From: Reticulascus tulasneorum
Lineage: Eukaryota; Ascomycota; Sordariomycetes; Glomerellales; Reticulascaceae
Direction: 5' to 3'
DNA: 64,000 nucleotides
NCBI GenBank assembly: GCA_001557505.1
Contig: LSAX01000009.1
Coordinates: forward strand, 558,001 to 622,000
The notes below the pieces were generated by a model. That model saw only the letters and a list, made by a program, of their open reading frames with translations. It did not search any database and was not told where the DNA came from. Position numbers and translations under genes: made by a program. Below are positions 57,086 to 64,000 of this stretch, in pieces (within the stretch, counting starts at the first letter, position 1; every line of letters starts with the position of its first letter).

Positions 57086-57620
57086 AGTACGGCGGCTGGG
57101 CTGTTGGATGATCTGGCGGATCTTTGATGGAGATGATACCCTTTCAGTCTCTGGAGACCTTATATGCGCAGGAGTTACACTGCACTGGAGGCTTTCAGTT
57201 CCTCCAGTTCGCAGTTGTGTGCCACAGTTGTATCGTCACAATACGACCTCGGCTTCAAAGCAACATGCGATTCTATTTTAGCGATATCACGGCCTAGAAG
57301 GTGACGTAGAAGTTGGTATATTGGCAACATGGGATCGAAGAGAGCGACCCGCCGCGTGACACGAAAGTGATAGACATGATAGCAACTTGTACGACTAACT
57401 TAGTTCACAATAAATACTGAGTGCCAACTGCTCCATGTCAAAACCTCCTCCAACTTGGCCAATGATATTCACACCAGCGAGTTTATTACACGGAGAGTCC
57501 TTATAACAAAATTTCCTGTGGCAGTACAGCTCGTGTGCGGCCCCACTGCACACAGGGGCAGACACGTGTCGAATGCAAATGAATATGTACATTTGCTATA
57601 TATTTTCTTGCTCACAGGGT
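57086..57620. other. Convergent intergenic stretch
   Basis: 3' flanks of the CorA and MFS genes. No coding signal. Confidence 0.5.
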
Positions 57621-59316
57621 TTAGTTCTGGCTTTCTGCCAGGCTCACCTCTTCCTCTGTTTTCTTTCTATTGTCTAGGCTTAGATTTCTCGCTGCCAGCG
57701 CAGCCAGCAGTCCCAAGCTGGCTAGTCCCACGCAAATATACCAAACCCTGGCCACGCTTAGCGCCGCGATCTCTCGGTAAACCGCAGCTACAGCTGGTGG
57801 AAAGGTGGCGATTATCTCAGCACTTTTGGCTGCTTGGGAGCCAGGCATGTGAAAGCTTGTATTATCTGAAGGCAGTCGGCCATCTGCAATGGCTTGATCG
57901 ACCAACGGGTCCCAGGCATTTTGCATTGCGGTGCTCCCCATTGCAATACCGAATGCCTGCCCCATCGACGTTGTAAAGCTTACGAGGCTTGTTGCCATTC
58001 GGACATCAACTTCGTCTCCGTCGTCCTTCTCGCGTTGTGCTGCCTGAACTGCAACCAACCTTCCAGGAAACAAGATCCCGCCTCCGATGCTGAATAGGAA
58101 CTGGAAGCCGAGAATCTGGCCAGTTGTGGGATATGCACGGAGAGAAGCGAGGCCCCCGCAGCCAGCTGTCATGAAGACGAATGCGGCGACGTTGAAGTAT
58201 TTGAAGCGGCTGAGACGGGACATCATGATGCCGGCAATGGCTGCTGCGGGCGGAATGATTAATGTACTCGGAAGGAGGAGAACACTCGACTGGACGAGGG
58301 ATTTGGAGGCGCTGATGTGAAGCTGGTAACAATGTCAGCTGAATTCGATCATCTATACCTCAATGACTTACGTATAAGATAAAATAGTAAGGAATAGCCC
58401 ACAAGATCATTGCCTGCAGGAAGGTAATCAGGTATCCAGATGCTGCCGTGCGACTAGAAAACAGCCTGAGAGGGATGAAGGCCGGTCCGAAGCCGTGACG
58501 TCCTGCAACAAATTCTTCGAATACAACAAAGGAGATCACCCCCACGCAACCAATGATCAGCGGCGCGAGGGTATTGACTGCCGACCACGAGTAGACAGTC
58601 CCGCCGCTCACCAGAGCAAAGATGATTCCCGCGACTGACGCGGACAGGACAATAATACCAGTCCAGTCGACCGACTTCAATCTCGGGACAAGATCGTGGC
58701 GGTTATCGTCCATGTCCAGGAAGAACACAATCATAACTAGCGCGAACACGGCAATTGGAATGTTGATATAAAATATCAGCCTCCATGAAACCTGTGCGAG
58801 CCCGGACCCCGACAGGACTCCAACAACGAGGCCCAAAGCTCCAGCGAGACTTATGATCCCGCTCAACTTGGCTCGTTCCCTCCTCGGGACCAAATCCACA
58901 ATGATCACATTCACACAGACATTGATCCCCCCATTGCCAAGACCCTGCACTGCCCTGGCGGCAATGAGCCAGTCCACGTTCTGGGCGAGCCCAGCCAGCA
59001 GACTCGCAATCGTGAAGATGATCAGGGCAACGACGATGCATACTTTCCGCCCAAAGACCTCAGCGAGGGCACCGTATATGGGCTGCACGATGCATTGGGC
59101 GAGGAGGAGCACGGTGCCGCACCAGAAGGCTTCTGTTGTCGTCGCCGAGAGGGATGATGCGATGGCGGGGAGGGCGGAAGCAAAGTTGATTGTGTTGACG
59201 GTTGAGATAAAGACGCAGAGGCAGAGACTGGCAACGGTTATGTGGTAGCTTCGTGGTTTCTTCGATGATGGTTTAAGGTAGGACTCGGGGTCTCTGGGGT
59301 ACTTTGCTCCCGCCAT
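57621..59316 (-). CDS. MFS multidrug/efflux transporter (14-helix type)
   Basis: Two exons, complement of 57621-58322 and 58372-59316, 548 residues. About fourteen hydrophobic helices follow a short polar N-terminus. Family marks: ALAEVFGRKVCIVVAL (the G-x-x-x-D/E-x-x-G-R-K loop of MFS), RAVQGLGNGG (motif B, with the conserved Arg) and LSGIISLAGALGLVVGVLSG (motif C, which marks drug/H+ antiporters). After the intron SFTTSMGQAFGIAMGS is another family element. It should export small molecules at the plasma membrane using the proton gradient; substrate unknown. No biosynthetic genes are next to it. The N-terminal Met (MAGAKYPR) at 59316 is chosen over upstream in-frame codons that lack an ATG. 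Confidence 0.88.
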
Positions 59317-60160
59317 GGCTGATGTGAATGATGTAGCAGACACAGAAGCATGATGTTTGGGTTGGGTTTACAGAAGGCTTGACTTCGTTTGCTCAGAGCA
59401 GTCCTGTGCACATTTTCTTGCCCCGCGGCAGCGGAAAGATATGTCAGATGGGTGCATCGTCCTTGAATGCTCTGGTGGTGGCGTTCTCGGCCCCAACGGT
59501 AACACATGTACCAAAAATTACCCTCACATACGCGTGATTGTTAGTAAGATTGAAGAGGTCATCGCTAATGCGGAAGGGCGCTTAAAATACATTGGTGATA
59601 TGCAAGTTTCGGCTCCAATTGCCGATCTGTTCTCGGTTCTAACGACTGCCGCGCAGCCATCTCGGGTTGCAACAACACGCGGCAGAAGTACAGCTGACAG
59701 CATTTCCTTCTTGGCGCAGTGGTGAGAAGTTTTGCAGATCCTTGGGATAATTTAGTGTTTGGTGTGAGGCTGTGTTGATCTTGATTTGGTAGTCGGTCTT
59801 GATAATGCTTATGCTGATGTTGAGAGATATGCATCTCGCCTGAGCCGCTAGGTCCGCCCTAAAGGTGACGTGATTATAAACAACGGCCCTTCATTATGTC
59901 AACAGTTAACGGCGACTACAATCACCTGATGATAGGCTATCGTTGCGAGCTAATGACCCAGGTACGGAATAAGCTTTCCAATCCATGATGAGACGAGCAC
60001 TGTATCATAGGTAAGCTGACTGTACGTGGTAGATATTGTGTTGGCCTCCGATTATTCAATAGCCTAATAAGCAATAAACCATCCATTGAGCCTTCGAAGT
60101 TATGTAAGATAGTAGTCTGCATTACCTGCTGGATCTTAGACACAATTCTAGGAATATGAA
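59317..60160. other. Divergent promoter region with a small open frame
   Basis: Between the MFS and PAQR genes. The only frame of note is listed at 59429. Confidence 0.4.
59429..59725 (+). CDS. Small open frame, 98 codons
   Basis: From ATG 59429 the frame reads MSDGCIVLECSGGGVLGPNG, then a helical VIVSKIEEVIANAEGRLKYI and a Ser/Thr-rich end, to TGA at 59723-59725. No family recognised and no signal peptide. It starts 113 bp from the MFS start on the other strand, so it could be divergent or simply chance. Listed for completeness. Confidence 0.2.
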   Translation, partial: QRKDMSDGCIVLECSGGGVLGPNGNTCTKNYPHIRVIVSKIEEVIANAEGRLKYIGDMQVSAPIADLFSVLTTAAQPSRVATTRGRSTADSISFLAQW

Positions 60161-61342
60161 ATGACATGGATACGTGTTGAGATCTCTGCCGCACCTCAAC
60201 AGGCTTCTTTCCCCAATTCTGTCATTGGCAATCCTTCATTTCTTGCAGCACGGCTAAACCTTCAAGAACATCGTACAATGAAAAGATCTCCCGAACAGTG
60301 TGGTGCTGGCCTTGTGAATAGGCATCCGATTACTGTCGGGACTGGATCAGCCCCGGCAAGCAACAACCGACCGAGCAATGATGAGAAGAGCCCCAATATT
60401 TACGACGTTGAGTTCCAAAACTCTGTTTCTCGAGCACTTTCCCTGGCCGATAAACATGGTTTGATTACATACGATGACCTTCCTACCGCCTGGCGTGTCA
60501 ACCCTTACATAAAACGCGGGTACCGGTTCACATACCCGCTCTTGTCGACCATTTTATCGCCTTTCCGCCTTTCCAATGAAACGGTCAACATTTGGACGCA
60601 CCTGATCCCAGCCTTCCTGGTTCTATGTTACCCCTTATCTTTCACCCCGGTCTTCAAGACGTTCCGGGACGGCGGTCGTGGACGGGACGAAGATGCATAC
60701 ATCGCCGCGGGATATTTTGGGTTTACCGTGGCTTCTTTGCTGTGCAGTGCTGCGTGGCATACCATGAGGTGTAGTTCTCGCGTGGGTCTCATGTCGGCGT
60801 TCGTCTCCGTCGATGTTATGGCCATCGCTCTCAGCCTAACCTCTTTCAACATCCTCGCCATCCATACCGCCTTTTATGCCCAGCCAGTAGTACGGTCAGG
60901 TTACATAATATCAAGTCTACTCTGGTGCATTGCTGGACTCGTCCTGCCCTGGACGAGTCTTTTCCGCCCTGCTGAAGTCGCGGCTTTGAGAGTGCCTCTG
61001 CCAGCGACCTGGCCGTTGACCCGAGCATGGCACCGCGTCAGCTTCTTTTGCGGACTCGGCATCCAGGGCCTCATCGTGCCGGCAATCCACGCGACATTGG
61101 TCAACGGTTGGGGGTACACCTCCGAGATATATGCTTATGCCTTGCCGGTTGTTCTTCCGATCATACTTGGGGCTTTTGCGTATGGGAACAAGTATCCGGA
61201 AAGGATTTGGCCAGGGAGTTTCGACTTTTGTGGATGCAGTCATAATATCTGGCACATTACAACGGCATTCTCAGCACTCAACGGATGTCGGGCTATGCAA
61301 GGCATGTTTGAATTCGCATGGAAGCAAGTGCCTAGTAGTTGA
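60161..61342 (+). CDS. PAQR / haemolysin-III family seven-helix membrane protein
   Basis: One exon, 393 residues from ATG 60161, or 354 from ATG 60278 (MKRSPEQ). The later start is also plausible because the first 39 residues show little. Motifs: LPTAWRVNPYIKRGYR and SNETVNIWTHLIPAFLVL, the hallmark entry to helix 1 in adiponectin-receptor/Izh proteins. Then come SAAWHTMRC (the first zinc-type His), about seven hydrophobic helices, and CGCSHNIWHIT near the C-terminus, which supplies the other His residues. Fungal members (Izh) act in lipid, sterol and zinc balance. Ceramidase-like activity is known for relatives. The site residues appear complete. Confidence 0.88.
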   Translation: MTWIRVEISAAPQQASFPNSVIGNPSFLAARLNLQEHRTMKRSPEQCGAGLVNRHPITVGTGSAPASNNRPSNDEKSPNIYDVEFQNSVSRALSLADKHGLITYDDLPTAWRVNPYIKRGYRFTYPLLSTILSPFRLSNETVNIWTHLIPAFLVLCYPLSFTPVFKTFRDGGRGRDEDAYIAAGYFGFTVASLLCSAAWHTMRCSSRVGLMSAFVSVDVMAIALSLTSFNILAIHTAFYAQPVVRSGYIISSLLWCIAGLVLPWTSLFRPAEVAALRVPLPATWPLTRAWHRVSFFCGLGIQGLIVPAIHATLVNGWGYTSEIYAYALPVVLPIILGAFAYGNKYPERIWPGSFDFCGCSHNIWHITTAFSALNGCRAMQGMFEFAWKQVPSS

Positions 61343-61491
61343 AGCTATAAATCTACTTCATTGACTCTCGTTACCTAACACTCTCCAAAATCTCCAATCT
61401 TCTATGAATTTAAATGCTTGTTTTCAGATACAGAGCCCCCAAGACTACCATATTTGACCGATTCCTTGCTCGTTCATGTTGTCAACACTGT

Positions 61492-63247
61492 CTAGATACT
61501 CAGACCCAGCATACCAATGATCCACATCAAAATCCAAACCACAACGCCTTCTAACCAGGAACCCCTCCCAAGCTCTTCTTTTGTTACACTCCGGCCATAT
61601 GCTAGTGTTCGTTTTTCCTCATCGTGCATTCGCTGCTTCAAGGCTGCGTTCGTGGTGGCGATGAGGACATCCATCTCAAGATCCAATGTAAACGATCTCT
61701 CGCCGTAATTCGATGACCCCACTAGAGTCATTGACTTGTTCTCATCTTCTTGCTTTTGAAATGCCCCAACTCCGCCGAGCCACCACCCCTTGGCGTGAAA
61801 GGTCCAACCGCCATCACGATGTGCGATTCCCCTCTGCCACTGGAAAACCCGCATATTGTTCTGACTGAATCCCGTGTGTGCATCTTCCAATGAGGCAAGG
61901 AGTTGCGCAACCTGGCCCATAAATGCCCTAGGAATATAGCCCACCAAACCCCTCGCACCATAGAAGCTCATTGCTTCTGGAGCAGCTGTTATGATTGTCC
62001 CATTTATCTGGCCGCCGTTCATACTTAATGGATACAACCGGCGTGTGCTTCCCTTGGACGCCTCCAGCAGGCTCTGTTGCAGAAAGTCAGGGAGTCTCAG
62101 ATATGGAGTTGTCAATGTCCAACTGGCACATTCTGGCAGGACTGACAGCATTTTGACCAGAGCCCATTCATGAGTTGAGGATGACATATACCTCGAATGC
62201 GCGTCTTTATGCTGACTGCCAAGCAAAGGAGTAAGTTGCATAAGTGGATAGACGACCGTGTCGGCTCGGACCTCTTTGTTCTCTGACATCAAAGGCAACT
62301 TGTTCAAAAGTGGAATAGAAGAATATGACAATGGAGACGTTGGAATCAGTTCAGCCGTTTGTCTCCAGATTAAGGGATAAAAGACGCGTCGTGCAGTTTG
62401 ATGGATTACTTCAAGATCTGTTTCGTCAAGAGGATTGAGGAGATAGTTTGAGTTTGGCCATTCGAACTCGAAGCATTCGCTGGTATCTTCTGTAGTGGAA
62501 GGTAGAGAGGCAAGTACAAGGCGGTAGCAGAAATTGCCCAGTGTAATAACAAGCTCTTGCATGTACGCCGTCAGTTCCGATGATTGAAAGACGTAGTATC
62601 TATCTTGCCTGTTGGAGAAATATTCGTCCGCCAGGTTTGCGCTTCAACGAGAGTTAGCGATCATGGCCTCCCTGAAATCCATGTTGCAGCAAGCTACTCA
62701 CCCAGTAACAATGACTTCTTCGTCATCAAACCCGCATATCTTAATGTGTTGCAATCCGAACCCTTCGTTAATCTTCTTCGGTACGACATGCTTCAGAAAT
62801 CCGCGGAGATTTGGTGTATGATATGCTCGTATTTCGACACGATGTGGACCAAACTCCTGCACTAGTGGCATCAAGAGTGATGCCGATGTCTGTGAACCGC
62901 TATTGCTTCCCGGGTCCAGTCTTGTACTCCTCAACTTATCCACGAGAATGAACACTCTCAGATTAGAATGGTTGAGAAGAGAATCCCTTAGGGCTTTTCG
63001 CTGATTATTCGTTAGCAAATTAGATGCGCTCCAAGTCGTGTGGCCTGTCTCTTACCAGTAAGTGAGCATCACTGCCAATGTATAAACTGCTGAGGAAAAT
63101 ACAACGACTCGAGCTGAGGATCTTGGATATCAGAGCGTTGTAGAAGTCGACAGGTGAGTGGAGAATCTCAATATGTGAACTGTCTATCTCGAATCTCGGC
63201 AGTGTGAGATCAAACTCCTCCATCATGTGGCGTATGTTGGAGTCCAT
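61492..63247 (-). CDS. Phosphatidylglycerophosphate synthase (PGS1 type, phospholipase D superfamily)
   Basis: Exons, complement of 61492-62641, 62702-63000 and 63056-63247 (or further 5'), give 546 residues from the Met at 63247. Two HKD-type sites are visible: HIKICGFDDEEVIVTGAN (HxKxxxxD, in exon 2) and FHAKGWWLGGVG followed by TLVGSSNYGERS. Between them lie PGS1 blocks (IEILHSPVDFYNAL, CIFLSSLYIG, YHTPNLRG, INEGFGLQHIK, NRQDRYYVF). The enzyme makes phosphatidylglycerol phosphate from CDP-diacylglycerol and glycerol-3-phosphate, the first step to cardiolipin in mitochondria. No mitochondrial presequence is present with this start. An open frame without ATG runs further upstream through an intron near 63315-63370, so the true start may be an additional 5' exon. 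The C-terminus ends in a hydrophobic helix (VVVWILMWIIGMLG), which is unusual for the family. Confidence 0.82.
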
Positions 63248-64000
63248 TGATGTAAGAGTAAGGATCCGGAGGGAGTGAATAGAACTGACTACTTGGACCG
63301 CTCTAACAACATGCCTTCAATATGATTGTGGAGAGAAATCAGCACAACTGAACACAGGACGGCAGCAGCATTAAAGACTTACATGAACTTGTCGATAACA
63401 ACTAATATTGCCGCTCTTCTTGCTCGCAGGTCCAACGCATTCCATACATGCAATACGCTGAACCCCTGTAGTTGCAAGCGAGGATCTTTGCCACATGTTG
63501 TCGCTAGACAAGTTTCCAATGTTGACCTTGGTGAGAAATTAGTGCTTAGCCAATCTGCACTCCTTTTTGACTTGGCTGACTGCTGCCGAAATGGACATGC
63601 TGTAGCTGCACAAGCGGGTTAAGCATCCGCCCCTCATTGAATATCAACCATTGGTTTAAGCTTTCCGAACACTGCCACCACCTCAGACTTCTCTTGTAGG
63701 CAATTGAACTGCATTTGTAAACAATAAGTAAGAGCCGAGAATAGCTTAGACAAAGACCTGATTCTCACTGGATAAAAAAGGCGCCTTTCTCTCTTGATAT
63801 CCATTATTGAGTGGTACAAGGCTATTCTGAAATCAAGATGGACAGCATTCATGAGTTCGTCAGTCCCACTGACCGAGAGCTATCCTGGCTTGGGTCTTCC
63901 AGTCCTGTGCAAGCTATTGCCTCAACATTCGGTCTCAAGACGTTGCCTTTTCACATTGACCGAATAGTCCTTTCCCTCTTTTTCTTTCAGATTCTGTACT
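63248..64000. other. 5' region of the PGS1-type gene
   Basis: On the minus strand an open frame continues from 63247 to an acceptor-like TTGAAG at 63315. After a donor GTAAGT near 63380 it stays open to about 63620 (HVWNALDLRARRAAILVVID), without an ATG. On the + strand another open frame covers the same stretch. Either this is 5' UTR with chance frames or part of a longer N-terminus. Nothing firm at 63650-64000. Confidence 0.35.

Noticed and set aside
1..64000. Biosynthetic gene cluster, CRISPR array, complete transposon
   Set aside because: No PKS, NRPS, terpene or DMAT backbone gene was seen; no spaced direct-repeat array; no transposase with terminal repeats. The genes are of unrelated function.

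Overview
The window reads as nuclear DNA of a filamentous ascomycete, most likely a Eurotiomycete of the Aspergillus/Penicillium type. Genes lie singly on both strands. They carry short GT-AG introns (mostly 48-165 bp) with CTAAC/CTGAC-like branch sites. The families are typical of Pezizomycotina: Zn2Cys6 regulators, an NLR with a lipase-like N-terminus, CE4 and GH18 chitin enzymes, small secreted proteins, a LYC1-like acetyltransferase and MFS and amino-acid permeases. Coordinates given here for spliced genes were worked out by hand from splice sites, reading phase and recalled family sequence; no search was run.

Left part (1-12 kb): the 3' end of an alkaline phosphatase gene; an intron-dense SAICAR synthase gene (12 inferred introns, frame intact) that no single long open frame reveals; 2.9 kb of AT-rich, repeat-bearing, gene-free DNA; a Zn2Cys6 regulator; a secreted type-B carboxylesterase with a 31-C run in its first intron; and a 2EXR-like relic interrupted by a stop codon.

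12-20 kb: a fused alpha/beta-hydrolase and dual-specificity-phosphatase protein, an NDUFAF3-like complex I assembly factor, ribosomal protein eL34, a small conserved protein of unknown role, and a FAR1-like DNA-binding protein with an in-frame TAG followed by a coding-like tail. 19.8-24.9 kb has no gene I can support firmly.

24.9-35 kb: a CE4 polysaccharide deacetylase, a six-exon fructosamine kinase, a lipase-NACHT-WD40 NLR (about 1,600 residues), and a LYC1-like GNAT acetyltransferase. 34.9-36.8 kb holds two divergent genes, a fungal regulator and an SDR, each lacking its 5' half. This looks like one deletion across a shared promoter.

37-47 kb: a frameshifted small secreted protein, an intact secreted protein with a clear promoter (palindrome, CCAAT, TATA), a DUF899 protein, a GH18 chitinase and an amino-acid/GABA-type permease. 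49-64 kb: two CorA-like membrane proteins on either side of a secreted double beta-trefoil protein, an MFS exporter, a PAQR/haemolysin-III membrane protein, and a phosphatidylglycerophosphate synthase (PGS1-type) gene.

I see no convincing biosynthetic cluster. The chitin-active enzymes, the lectin-like protein, the secreted proteins and the NLR suggest cell-wall and non-self-interaction functions, but they are not arranged as a unit. The most striking items are the 12-intron SAICAR synthase, the TAG-interrupted FAR1 protein, the doubly truncated divergent pair and the hydrolase-phosphatase fusion.
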